Part shown: piece by piece, positions 30,640 through 41,255 of the stretch
How the letters are laid out: every line of letters starts with the position of its first letter
How positions within the stretch are numbered: position 1 is the stretch's first letter
Assembly: GCA_034231615.1 (NCBI GenBank)
Contig: CM067314.1
Span: forward strand, 7,689,501 to 7,753,500
Length of the DNA: 64,000 bases
Direction: 5' to 3'
Source of the DNA: Meghimatium bilineatum
Taxonomy: Eukaryota; Mollusca; Gastropoda; Stylommatophora; Philomycidae
Program-made: the position numbers and the translations under genes
Notes under the pieces: model-generated
Databases searched by the model: none
What the model was told of the DNA's origin: nothing
The model's input: the letters and a program-made list of their open reading frames with translations, nothing else

Positions 30640-30890
30640 TATTTTTTGTTGCTGTGAAGAGATACGATGGTATGAAAAGGGTGTTGTTGGAAGGGACGAT
30701 GGAAGGCACTAGGGGAAGAGGCCAAATCACTAGACGCCGTCGTTGGCCGAAATATTCAGAAATGCATGCACATTTCGCTAGGGAAGCGGGACAACTTGCT
30801 AAAGACCGCGGGGATTTCAGAAGAATCATAAGGGACTACAGGGAGACTAAGTTCTGAAAAGAATTCGTCACATGACACACACACACACAT
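30640..30890 (+). mobile_element. LINE 3' fragment (ERVLLEG family), copy 2, (CA)n tail
   Basis: Open 76 codons: KRYDGMKRVLLEGTMEGTRG, then RRRRWPKYSEMHAHF, AREAGQLAKDRGDFRRII and TKF stop. Followed by (CA)n. Same family as 2045-2317 and better preserved. Confidence 0.82.
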
Positions 30891-30994
30891 GTCAATAGTT
30901 ATCCATAGGAACCTAGATATGATAATCTCTCGCCTACTTATGTGGATGATACTTTTCTATGCTGTCTGTTCTTGGGTATTATTTAGTCTATGTT

Positions 30995-31070
30995 GTGTTT
31001 ATATGATAAGGATAAATCACTGAAACGTTAAATTAGTTCTATTAATACCTATATATTAATAGTCATTCTG
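30995..31070 (+). repeat. Dispersed GAAACGT motif, copy 4
   Basis: GATAAGGATAAATCACTGAAACG; the 5' core is degenerate. Confidence 0.3.
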
Positions 31071-31147
31071 TTACGGTATAATCTATCCATTGCCTTTGCT
31101 TTTGCTGTAAGGTGTCGCGGAATTGAATGGCGGTCGGTTTTCGGGCT

Positions 31148-31515
31148 ATTTAGTCGGGCGAACATGCCGTTTGGTCGGGCGAACATGCAGTTTGGTCAGG
31201 CGAACATGAAATTTGGTCAGGCGAACATGCAGTTTGGTCGGGCGAACATGCCATTTGGTCAGGCGAACATGCCGTTTGGTCAGGCGAACATGCCGTTTGG
31301 TCAGGCGAACATGCCGTTTGGTCAGGCGAACATGCCGTTTGGTCAGGCGAACATGCCGTTTGGTCGGAAGAACATGCCGTTTGGTCGGGCGAACATGTCG
31401 TTTGGTCGGGCGAACATGCCGTGTGGTCGGGCGAACATGCCGTTTGGTCGGGCGAACTTGCCGTTTGGTCGGGCGAACATGTAGTTTGGTCAAGCGAACA
31501 TGCCGTTTGGTCGCT
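31148..31515. repeat. Minisatellite, 21 bp unit, about 17 copies
   Basis: Unit GAACATGCCGTTTGGTCAGGC with CGGGC variants. The CAGGC form clusters in the middle and CGGGC at both sides. Open in three frames (NMPFGQA, RLVRRTC, HVRLTKR). Not a gene. Confidence 0.96.
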
Positions 31516-31544
31516 TGATATGCAGTAATATTCTGACGTTTCAG

Positions 31545-31798
31545 AACTCTGGTATCATCTTCAATCTACCTTCTTGGTTTTCTGCCTCTTGCCGTTTTCA
31601 TTCTTGTGTATGTTTATGCTGCTGGGCAATAAGAGTTTAATCTCATTAGGTAGCCGAACCATTTCAGTAGCTATTTTTCATTATATTTGACCACGGATAT
31701 TTGTTTCAATATTTCTTATAATCTCTTTATTTATCACATTTTACTTCTTGCTCTGCTTTTCTTAGACATCTCATTTCACACGTATTTCACATTCTCTA
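31545..31798 (-). mobile_element. Decayed LINE fragment
   Basis: ATCTACCTTCTTGGTTTTCTG, TCATTAGGTAGCCGAACC, ATATTTGACCACGG, CATCTCATTTCACACG parallels 46920-47160 read on minus (C-terminal ORF2 region). Confidence 0.6.
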
Positions 31799-31960
31799 GA
31801 GGAGCGAGGTAGCCTAGTTGATAGTGAGTTTGCTCGCTATCACTGGGGTATATGGTGAGGTGCTTGGTTCGTTTCCCCTAGCCGCAATAACGGATAGATT
31901 ACTACAGTACCTACATACAAGCCATAATAATGGGTGGATTGCCACTTTATTTATAAACTA
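31798..31960 (+). mobile_element. tRNA-derived SINE head (family C)
   Basis: GAGGTAGCCTAGTTGATAG fits a tRNA A box (TRGCNNAGY), and GGTTCGTTTCCCC, about 50 bp downstream, fits a B box. No second copy seen in the window. Could be a degenerate tRNA pseudogene. Confidence 0.5.
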
Positions 31961-31968
31961 GTTATAAT

Positions 31969-32134
31969 CAGGACCGGATTTACGTATAAACTAAACAAGC
32001 TATAGCTTAAGGCCCCCACTATTCTGGGGGCCCCCAAAAAATTATATTTGGCACTGACATATAATATCTGGATAATATAAAGGGCCCCATATCTCAAATA
32101 GCTTAGGGCCCTATCAAGTATAAATACGGTACTG
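31969..32134. mobile_element. hAT-type MITE, copy 1, with perfect 8 bp target duplication
   Basis: Starts CAGGACCGGATTTACG and ends TAAATACGGTACTG, so the ends are imperfect inverted repeats beginning CAG/CTG. Flanked by GTTATAAT on both sides (31961-31968 and 32135-32142). An 8 bp duplication with CAG...CTG ends fits the hAT superfamily. Interior contains a CCCCC/GGGGG palindrome. 166 bp, non-coding. Confidence 0.92.
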
Positions 32135-32142
32135 GTTATAAT

Positions 32143-32765
32143 GATCGACTACTTACCACTTTCAGAAATTCAAAAACACATATCGCAAGTAGAAGTTTTG
32201 TGGTTTATTGTTACAACACCACAATTTATAACCACACTTGTATTATACCCGTAACATTAAAAACAACGTTTCGTGTATGAATGAAAATCCAGCCGGGCAT
32301 ACACTCTCTCAAAATACAGGCTTGAATAATACACACAAATTCACGTACATTTTTTTTTGACTACCTAGTGACAAAAGTAGTTTTATTCGAAATTAGTAAC
32401 AGGGCAATAGAAAGATAAATTATTCGCTTGTTTAAAAAAATGATAACTCTGGGTTATTTCTATTACATCCTCAACGTAATCTGTTGAAACTAATATAACG
32501 CCTGTTGAAAATAAAACGCAGGTTGAATATTGCCATCCCACTGTGTAGGACTGGATACGTTCAAATCTAGGTCAGTTTATGTTAAGCCCAGCTGCTTAAA
32601 AATGAGAATGCACGTCTTCCAACAGCAAAGGATCTAGCCCATACTTATTGTTAAGTACAGTATTACCTGTAGGACACGGTAATAAAGGACGCCCGCCATT
32701 CGTTGGAATTTTTTGCCCGTGCTTTTATTTGGGAATGATTTTTTTATAATGAGGGAGTTCACTAG
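32143..32765. other. No recognised feature
   Basis: AT-rich sequence with no supported open frame or repeat family. Confidence 0.4.
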
Positions 32766-33045
32766 GTGTAATGTTCACATGTTGTAGTGTTTGTTTTCTA
32801 TAGAATAATAGCTCACACGTGATGGAGGGACGAGCTCAAGAAACTGGGAGGGATGTTCATAGTTTGTAGTGTTTGTTTTCTATAGAATAATAGCTCACAT
32901 GTGATGGAGGGACAAGCTCAAGAAACTGGGAGGGATGTTCATAGTTTGTGGCGTTTGGTTTTTAGAGAACAAAGGTCACACGTGATGGAGGAACAAGCTC
33001 AAGAAACTGGGAGGGATGTTCATAGTTTGTGATGTTTGTTTTCTA
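32766..33045. repeat. Tandem repeat, 82 bp unit, about 3.5 copies
   Basis: Unit contains AATAATAGCTCACACGTGAT, GGAGGGACAAGCTCAAGAAA, then CTGGGAGGGATGTTCATAG. One unit is shorter by a base and more diverged. Confidence 0.92.
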
Positions 33046-33276
33046 GACCGTCATGTGTTGTAATAAAAAAAAATGCAACCTAAGATAATGTTGTAGCCTA
33101 AGAAGACAAAATCCCTAAGTGTCTTCATCACGATTTTGTCAGCTCCTGCAACTTTCTGACATGTCATTATCTTTATTGCATTTTATATTTCTAATTTCAA
33201 TATTGCTGGTCCATAATAGATTTGTATTGTAATTATTTTGTTATTTTGGTCCTCAAACAATTCCTTCACATAATCT

Positions 33277-33378
33277 GCACATCCTGTTAGTACATCTGCA
33301 CATCCTGTTAGTACATCTGCACATCCTGTTAGTACATCTGCACATCCTGTTAGTACATCTGCACATCCTGTTAGTATC
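33277..33378. repeat. 21 bp tandem repeat, 5 copies, in a LINE-like context
   Basis: Unit CATCCTGTTAGTACATCTGCA. Minus-strand frame repeats GCADVLT within a 99-codon frame whose flanks (KEIRQITNKNKS, ELFEDQNNK) look like decayed LINE coding sequence. Confidence 0.85.
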
Positions 33379-33609
33379 TCTATCTTATCAAGTATACTTA
33401 TTTCACCTTTATTTTTTACTGCAGCCATACCACATTTACATGACTTATTCTTATTTGTGATCTGTCTTATTTCCTTGTGCATTTATTTAGTCTTCGATTG
33501 TAGTGACATCTCCTCTTTCTCTGAATTTTATTTCCAACCATTATTATTGTGTTGTTTTGCACATGTTACGCATCTCTTTGTCTATCAGTCAAGCTGTCTC
33601 TTTGCCTAC

Positions 33610-34130
33610 TCTACTTAGAGTTTGTGCGTTGGAAGAAGTGGGAAGAGGCTGTGAATAGGCGACATTTGGAGAATATAGAAAGTTATTGACAACAGTTGTG
33701 ATACAGATGGAAAGATGGTGCTGCGACTGAGCTGCCAACAGACCAGAGGGAATGATAAAAGAACTCTTACTGCAGCACTCGAAGCCACACGATACAATAA
33801 TTACACAGATTGCTCAGTAACACAAGAAGCAAACATGTGTGGTTGGGGTTTCGTGGCCTACTAAAATGGCAAGGAATTAGCTGAGAAGTCAGCTGCGTGC
33901 CCCAATACAACATCGAGTATGAGAATGGAGAGGTGGTGACGGCGGGTCTTATTTGGCTGGTGACACAGACTCAACACCAACAGACTCAGTGATTCTATCG
34001 GACTCTCAAAGTATGCTGCATAAGATAAAAAGTGTATGATCAAAACTGAGTGGAACACTCTACCCAACAACATGCAGAGCATTATATGGATCTACTGTCT
34101 ATGTCATGCTGGGTCAGGGGAAACGAAAGA
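33610..34130 (+). mobile_element. LINE RNase H domain relic
   Basis: Across frames: CGWGFVAY, NGKELAEKSAACPNTTSSMR, RVLFGW, then SIGLSKYAA and KTEWNTLPNNMQSIIWIYC, ending CHAGSGETK (the usual GHAGV-GNE region). This is a complete but frameshifted RNase H domain. The C-terminal part follows at 34440-34890 after repeat insertions. Confidence 0.75.
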
Positions 34131-34274
34131 GCCGATAATAATAATTCCAGTGGAGAAAGAATTTTATTTGAGGAAGAATTCCAGTGGAGAAAGAATTTTA
34201 TTTGAGGAAGAATTTCATTGTAGGAAGAATTATGAACACGGAGATGGAGATGGATTTGACATTCTTTAACCAAT

Positions 34275-34440
34275 GTCGAACATTGTAAGACTTGCATTGT
34301 TCTGTAAGACTTGCATTGTTCTGTAAGACTTGCATTGTTCTGTAAAACTTGCATTGTTCTGTAAGACTTGCATTGTTCTGTAAGACTTGCATTGTTCTGT
34401 AAGACTTGCATTGTTCTGTAAGATTTGCATTGTTCTGGAA
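34275..34440. repeat. 19 bp minisatellite CTTGCATTGTTCTGTAAGA, about 8 copies
   Basis: Embedded between two parts of a LINE (RNase H part at left, C-terminal tail at right). A small 33 bp duplication (CAGTGGAGAAAGAATTTTAT) lies just left at 34140-34220. Confidence 0.95.
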
Positions 34441-34895
34441 CCCACAAAGTGAAATGTAAAAAATATCTAGTGGATAGAAAGTTCTGGAACTAGCAAAGAG
34501 GAATACCTAGTGGAAAGAAATAGTTGCAGAGACACGCTAGCTTGGGAAGAGCTGGAAGAAATAGCTAAACGTAAGAAAAAAATTGAATTAAGTAGGTTTG
34601 TGGAGGAAATATGAGCCTCTGGGAACTAACAGACACCACTCCAATCTTGAAATATATTAATAGACAACAGATCAAATGGTTTGCATACTTCAGCAGACTA
34701 CCATCAGACAGCGTACCAGAGGAAGCTATGCTACACAGATACAGTGAAGGCAGACCTAGAGGCCAGATACGAAAATGATCGACCACCGAAATAAAAGAGG
34801 CAACAAATTCCACAATTACTCAGCACACAGGAGGGCCATCTCCACAAAACTCTTCTACCCCTGACGCTGAAAGGTAACAAAGGGGTTAGCAAATG
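34441..34895 (+). mobile_element. LINE 3' fragment (LEHIKRQ family), copy 2
   Basis: Relic TPILKYINRQQIKWFAYFSR, then LPSDSVPEEAMLHRYSEGRP and IKEATNSTITQHT, colinear with 3770-4000. Probably the same insertion as the RNase H relic at 33610. Confidence 0.78.
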
Positions 34896-34999
34896 ATGAC
34901 AATGTGGGATTTGATTTTCATGAAACAAATAACTCACTCGCCGTACTGATCTCATGTCTATTATCAGATTTGATCTTCATTAACTCAACAAATGTGCTA

Positions 35000-35950
35000 T
35001 TTTTGTAATGTAGCCTAAGCTTTAATAAAGTATGATAACAATGGTAGATTGTCTTTATTTTGTTGCAAGTTATTGTGTGGTAAATTGATCCTTTAACTGA
35101 GAAAAATTTTTAAAAAGAGAGAAAAAAAAGGTATACACCTGTTAATGTAAACAGATACAGATATAAATAGATATAGATAAATAGATACTTGAAGGGATGA
35201 ATGAACAATGAACCCACCCGAGTGTCGAAGAGACTCAAAATTGGAGCTAAGAATAACAAAACTTTTTCCCTTTCACGCACGCTAATCTGCAGAAGTTTGA
35301 GACCGAACTCAGGAAACAACAAAAACGACAAACTGAAAGGTGACAATAATCCGGTAAATCTCTATTAGAAATATAAAGACGACGTGACAATATATATATT
35401 ACTAGATAGGATGACAGAACAACGAACAATACCATGTAAATGCCATGTAAATACCATGTAAATAACACTGAATACATGATGATAACAAAGAAAACACAAT
35501 AAAGAACACACATTCACAGAATACATGCAGGGGGTATGGCAGAACGCATTAAAAATCCATTAGTCAACATTCGATTCGGAGAGGATATAATATCTCACTT
35601 GGACATAATGTACACAAATAATAAGAAATCTAGACTACTTTAACAGAAACCAGATTCAGTTTTAGAATGTTTGTTCCTGTAAGACGTTTTTCCCCCCATA
35701 TAAATCTGTGATCTTTACATTTCAATAATCGGTAATCATACCCCACGTCGCTATTTTCGTGCATAAATTTCGGAACACAATAAGACTTGTAGATGATGAT
35801 AAAAAAGAAATATATTTCAAAAGTATTTATATGTAGTTGACAGATGAGAACGGTGGTAATTGATATTTAATGAGAAAAAAGACAGGTTATGTATAATTCA
35901 GAATAATGAGATGAAAAGACGATGTTTTTATAAACGGAGCGGATACACTG
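35000..35950. other. No supported gene
   Basis: Mixed AT-rich sequence. A fragment AATCTGCAGAAGTTTGAGACC near 35285 resembles the 3' end of families D and E. Minus frames of 78-88 codons here lack any family motif. Confidence 0.4.
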
Positions 35951-35952
35951 TC

Positions 35953-36984
35953 ATCATCATCAAGTGCCGTCTCCGCAACGAAGGTTGGCTGCAAAGTATT
36001 TCCAACATCTACTGTCTCTTGTCTTGGTGGTGCACTCTGCTAGACTGTAACCTGTCCATCGTGTGATGTTACTCTCCCACTTGTATCTCTGCCTACATCT
36101 TGCTCGCTTCCTTTGACTTTACCCTCAAGTAAGGTCTTCAATAAGGTGTCATGTCTTTTAATGTGTCCAAAGTATTTTATTTGCCTGATCTTTATTTCTC
36201 TTAGTAGTTCTTTCTTCATATTAAGTGTCTTTAGCATCTCTTTATTTGTTTTTCTCTCTTTCCATGATGTTCTCCCTATTCTTCTATATACCCACATCTC
36301 AAAGGCATCAATCTTGTCTTCTAATTGTTTATTTAGTGTCCATGTTTCTGAGCCATACATTAATATGGAATAGATGTAGCATTTTATAGTTCTCATTTTT
36401 AACTTGTTTGTAATTTGTTTAGATATTAATAATTTCCTCATGTCATTGAAGGTACTTTTAGCCATTCCTATTCTCCTTTTAACTTCTGTTTCACATCTGC
36501 CATCATTTGTGACTATGTGTCCAAGATATTGATACTGTTTTACTTGTTGTAGTTTCTCTCCCTGTATGTTTATGTTTACCTCCTGTTCTTCTGTGTCTTT
36601 GCTGATTATCATGGTTTTTATTTTTTGAATATTTATATCCAGTCCATATTCATTACTTGATTTATTGACTTGATCTATTAGTCTTTGTAGTTCATGTTCA
36701 CTTTCTGCTAAAAGAACAGTGTCATCTGCATATCTAAGGTTGTTTATTATATTCCCATTGATCTTGAGTCCTGGTATTTCTTCTATATTTTTAAAGATAT
36801 TCTCTGTGTAGATATTAAATAGGTTTGGTGATAAAATGCATCCTTGTCTTACCCCTCTTCTTATTTCTATGTATGGAGAGTAGCTGTTTTCACACCTTAT
36901 TGATGTAGTTTGTTCCCAATATATATTTCTAATCAGTCTGATGTCTTTTCCATCTATGCCTATACAAGTAGGAAATAATAACAC
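35953..36984 (-). mobile_element. RTE-like LINE, longest copy, reverse transcriptase with YADD
   Basis: Minus-strand open frame of 314 codons (36984-36040), the best-preserved LINE here. It has RRGVRQGCILSP (residues 42-53, RT motif), LRYADDTVLLAES (YADD at 85-88, catalytic aspartates), LGHIVTNDGR (thumb), then MYGSETWTLNKQ, EMWVYRRIGRTSWKERKTNK, KYFGHIKRHDTL and LEGKVKGS. The C-terminal end is frameshifted near 36090. The 3' end has CAAGTGCCGTCTCCGCAAC (plus view) next to (ATC)n, a trinucleotide tail typical of RTE-clade LINEs. Endonuclease and N terminus are missing (5' truncation). Confidence 0.9.
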
Positions 36985-37139
36985 ACTATCACTGACGGAT
37001 GTTTACATGAATAAATATGGTACATACAACAAAACAAAACACAGAATATAATCATACTCGACGTTTCAGACCAATAGGCCTTTTTCAAGATACGCACATA
37101 ACATACATGATTAAAACATGCGTCAGTGATAGTGTGTTA
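36979..37139 (-). repeat. 19 bp inverted repeat flanking a GAAACGT motif
   Basis: TAACACACTATCACTGACG at 36979-36997 and its exact complement at 37121-37139. Between them, on minus, CTTGAAAAAGGCCTATTGG then TCTGAAACGTCGAG. Looks like a small element of 161 bp abutting the LINE end. Confidence 0.6.
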
Positions 37140-37334
37140 GTCGTCATCAAGTAGGACTTCATTAACTGTCTTCCACGTGAGTATTATTTTCAATTATGTT
37201 CTACTAGCAGTACCACCTTCTATTGATATACAAGTAGGAGGAGGCTAGTGAGTGTCCACCTCACTTTATTGTTTTTTACCAAAGAACGGTCACTAAAGAT
37301 TCCTGGTCCGGTCAAGATGGCCGGCACGTTGGAA

Positions 37335-37742
37335 ACCTGGAAAATAACAGTATAGGACAAAAGAAAAACAGTGACAACAGTAATGACATGTCTACGAAGA
37401 ATACTCGGTGTTCGATTAAGAGATAGAATTAGAAACGATAAAATCAGGCAGATAACCAACACAATACCAGTATTGGAACACATCAAAAGACAGCAGATCA
37501 AGTGGTTTTCACACACTTCCACACTACAAACAGATAGCATGTCACGAATGGTCATGGCACACAGACATAACGGCTATAAAGCCAGAGATAGACCATGCAA
37601 AAGATGGATCACATAAATAAAAGAGGCTACAAGAACAAGCTTACAAACAACACACAAGAAGGCCATCGCCAGAGAACTCTTCTACCCATGACGTCACAAG
37701 GCAAACAAGGACAACATTGTATAGATATATAGATAGATAGAA
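37335..37742 (+). mobile_element. LINE 3' fragment (LEHIKRQ family), copy 3
   Basis: Open 81 codons: MTCLRRILGVRLRDRIRNDK, then TIPVLEHIKRQQIKWF, MAHRHNGYKARDRPCKRW. It ends FYP-like with a GATAGATAGA tail. Close to 3660-4030. Confidence 0.82.
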
Positions 37743-37763
37743 CGATTACACAAAAAAAGACAA

Positions 37764-38072
37764 ATACTGTTTATTTCATACTGTTTATTTCATACTGTTT
37801 ATTTCATACTGTTTATTTCATACTGTTTATATCATACTGTTTATTTCATACTGTTTATTTCATACTGTTTATTTCATACTGTTTATTTCATACTGTTTAT
37901 TTCATACTGTTTATATCATACTGTTTATTTCATACTGTTTATTTCATACTGTTTATATCATACTGTTTATTTCATACTGTTTATATCATACTGTTTATTT
38001 CATACTGTTTATTTCATACTGTTTATTTCATACTGTTTATTTCATACTGTTTATTTCATACTGTTTATTTTT
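37764..38072. repeat. 14 bp minisatellite CATACTGTTTATTT, about 22 copies
   Basis: Units differ only at one site (TATTTCA/TATATCA). Confidence 0.97.
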
Positions 38073-38224
38073 GTTTATAGTGTTATTTCACGATAACAAG
38101 TGAGATAGATGTAAAACTGTATTACAATAGCACTTACGTAAAACACAAGACGGATTATCTTTACAATGAAAGCACAGGCTATCAGACTATTTGGTACGGA
38201 TATAAACGGATAGAGATAACAGTA

Positions 38225-38305
38225 AACAAGACAGTTTCAGCGTTTCAACCGTAAGGTCTTTTTCAAGATGAACAGTGAACAAACAGTAAAATAAGAAACA
38301 ATGCA
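38225..38305 (-). repeat. Dispersed GAAACGT motif, copy 5
   Basis: On minus CTTGAAAAAGACCTTACGG then TTGAAACGCTGAAAC. The stem-like AGACC/GGTT pairing is retained. Confidence 0.45.
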
Positions 38306-38407
38306 GATACTATCACAGAAACAGTAAACGGCAGATATTTAACAGCAGAGATATTCAAGGTAACAATGACATACGTGTACACACGTTTTGTCAACTAGTT
38401 CGTTGGT

Positions 38408-39975
38408 CATATCTCATTACCAGGACTGTAGATATGTTCTCATTACCAGGACTGTAGATATGTTCTCATTACCAGGACTGTAGATATGTTCTCATTACCA
38501 GGACTGTAGATATGTTCTCATTACCAGGACTGTAGATATGTTCTCATTACCAGGACTGTAGATATGTTCTCATTACCAGGACTGTAGATATGTTCTCATT
38601 ACCAGGACTGTATATATGTTCTCATTACCAGGACTGTAGATATGTTCTCATTACCAGGACTGTAGATATGTTCTCATTACCAGGACTGTAGATATGTTCT
38701 CATTACCAGGACTGTAGATATGTTCTCATTACCAGGACTGTAGATATGTTCTCATTACTAGGACTGTAGATATGTTCTCATTACCAGGACTGTAGATATG
38801 TTCTCATTACCAGGACTGTAGATATGTTCTCATTACCAGGACTGTAGATATGTTCTCATTACCAGGACTGTAGATATGTTCTCATTACCAGGACTGTAGA
38901 TATGTTCTCATTACCAGGACTGTAGATATGTTCTCATTACCAGGACTGTAGATATGTTCTCATTACCAGGACTGTATATATGTTCTCATTACCAGGACTG
39001 TAGATATGTTCTCATTACCAGGACTGTAGATATGTTCTCATTACCAGGACTGTAGATATGTTCTCATTACCAGGACTGTAGATATGTTCTCATTACCAGG
39101 ACTGTAGATATGTTCTCATTACCAGGACTGTAGATATGTTCTCATTACCAGGACTGTAGATATGTTCTCATTACCAGGACTGTATATATGTTCTCATTAC
39201 CAGGACTGTATATATGTTCTCATTACCAGGACTGTAGATATGTTCTCATTACCAGGACTGTATATATGTTCTCATTACCAGGACTGTATATATGTTCTCA
39301 TTACCAGGACTGTAGATATGTTCTCATTACCAGGACTGTAGATATGTTCTCATTACCAGGACTGTAGATATGTTCTCATTACCAGGACTGTATATATGTT
39401 CTCATTACCAGGACTGTAGATATGTTCTCATTACCAGGACTGTAGATATGTTCTCATTACCAGGACTGTAGATATGTTCTCATTACCAGGACTGTAGATA
39501 TGTTCTCATTACCAGGACTGTATATATGTTCTCATTACCAGGACTGTAGATATGTTCTCATTACCAGGACTGTAGATATGTTCTCATTACCAGGACTGTA
39601 GATATGTTCTCATTACCAGGACTGTAGATATGTTCTCATTACCAGGACTGTAGATATGTTCTCATTACCAGGACTGTAGATATGTTCTCATTACCAGGAC
39701 TGTAGATATGTTCTCATTACCAGGACTGTAGATATGTTCTCATTACCAGGACTGTAGATATGTTCTCATTACCAGGACTGTAGATATGTTCTCATTACCA
39801 GAACTGTAGATATGTTCTCATTACCAGGACTGTAGATATGTTCTCATTACCAGGACTGTAGATATGTTCTCATTACCAGGACTGTATATATGTTCTCATT
39901 ACCAGGACTGTATATATGTTCTCATTACCAGGACTGTAGATATGTTCTCATTACCAGGACTGTAGATATGTTCTC
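38408..39975. repeat. 26 bp minisatellite, about 60 copies
   Basis: Unit contains CCAGGACTGTAGATATGTTC, then TCATTA. Variants are almost only TAGATA/TATATA at one site. It is the longest array in the window and is continued, after a family E insertion, by a related 26 bp array at 40482. Confidence 0.98.
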
Positions 39976-40028
39976 ACATCCAGAAATTCAGATATATTTT
40001 CATAACCCGCGATTTAGATATAATTTGC

Positions 40029-40480
40029 CCGCCGAAGACGGACGTGTCGGTTTGGGGCAAATAAAACGGCGACACAAGGCATTCCCATTCTCTGGACAAC
40101 ATCCTGCTGGAAATCTAGTAGGACAATTGTCCTGCTACAAGTGAGATCTCTGGACAACATCCTGCTGGAAATCTAGTAGGACAATTGTCCTGCTACAAGT
40201 GAGATCTCTGGACAACATCCTGCTGGAAATCTAGTAGGACAATTGTCCTGCTACAAGTGAGATCTCTGGACAACATCCTGCTGGAAATCTAGTAGGACAA
40301 TTGTCCTGCTACAAGTGAGATCTCTGGACAACATCCTGCTGGAAATCTAGTAGGACAATTGTCCTGCTACAAGTGAGATCTCTGGACAACATCCTGCTGG
40401 AAATCTAGTAGGACCATGGTCCTGCTGCTGCAAGGGAGATCTAACGGGAGTTTGAGAATTAACGCTGAAGATAAGAAGAA
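40029..40480 (+). mobile_element. SINE-like retroposon family E, copy 5, internally amplified, inside the 26 bp array
   Basis: Starts CCCGCCGAAGACGGACGTG, has AAAACGGCGACACAAGGC, CTCTGGACAACATCCTGC and CTGGAAATCTAGTAGG, and ends GAGTTTGAGAATTAACGC with a GAAG-rich tail. Its core is present in tandem (see 40140). Both outer flanks are 26 bp array sequence. Confidence 0.85.
40140..40430. repeat. 58 bp tandem repeat made from the family E core, about 5 copies
   Basis: Unit contains GTGAGATCTCTGGACAACAT, CCTGCTGGAAATCTAGTAGG, then ACAATTGTCCTGCTACAA. The unit is the central and 3' part of family E, where it normally occurs once. The last unit has ACCATGGTCC as in other E copies. Confidence 0.95.
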
Positions 40481-40481
40481 G

Positions 40482-41255
40482 ATATGTTCTCATAACCAGG
40501 ATTTCAGATAAGTTCTCATAACCAGGATTTCAGATAAGTTCTCATAACCAGGATTTCAGATATGTTCTCATAACCAGGATTTCAGATAAGTTCTCATAAC
40601 CAGGATTTCAGATAAGTTCTCATAACCAGGATTTCAGATAAGTTCTCATAACCAGGATTTCAGATATGTTCTCATAACCACGAATTCAGATAAGTTCTCA
40701 TAACCAGGATTTCAGATAAGTTCTCATAACCAGGATTTCAGATAAGTTCTCATAACCAGGATTTCAGATAAGTTCTCATAACCAGGATTTCAGATAAGTT
40801 CTCATAACCAGGTATGTAGATATGTTCTCATAACCAGGTATGTAGATATGTTCTCATAACCAGGTATGTAGATATGTTCTCATAACCAGGTATGTAGATA
40901 TGTTCTCATAACCAGGTATGTAGATATGTTTTCATAATCAGAACTTCAGATATGTTCTCATAACCAGGTATGTAGATATGTTCTCATAACCAGGATTTAA
41001 GATATGTTCTCATAACCAGGTATGTAGATATGTTCTCATAACCAGGTATGTAGATATGTTCTCATAACCAGGTATGTAGATATGTTCTCATAACCAGGTA
41101 TGTAGATATGTTCTCATAACCAGGTATGTAGATATGTTCTCATAACCAGGTATGTAGATATGTTTTCATAACCAGGATTTAAGATATGTTCTCATAACCA
41201 GGTATGTAGATATGTTTTCATAATCAGAACTTCAGATATGTTCTCATAACCAGGG
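40482..41255. repeat. 26 bp minisatellite, second subfamily, about 30 copies
   Basis: Unit contains CATAACCAGGATTTCAGATA, then AGTTCT at left, changing to CATAACCAGGTATGTAGATA at right. Same length and words as the array at 38408, from which family E separates it. Confidence 0.96.

Noticed and set aside
33183-33482. 99-codon frame with five GCADVLT repeats
   Set aside because: A 21 bp tandem repeat in a decayed LINE-like context; no evidence of a host gene.
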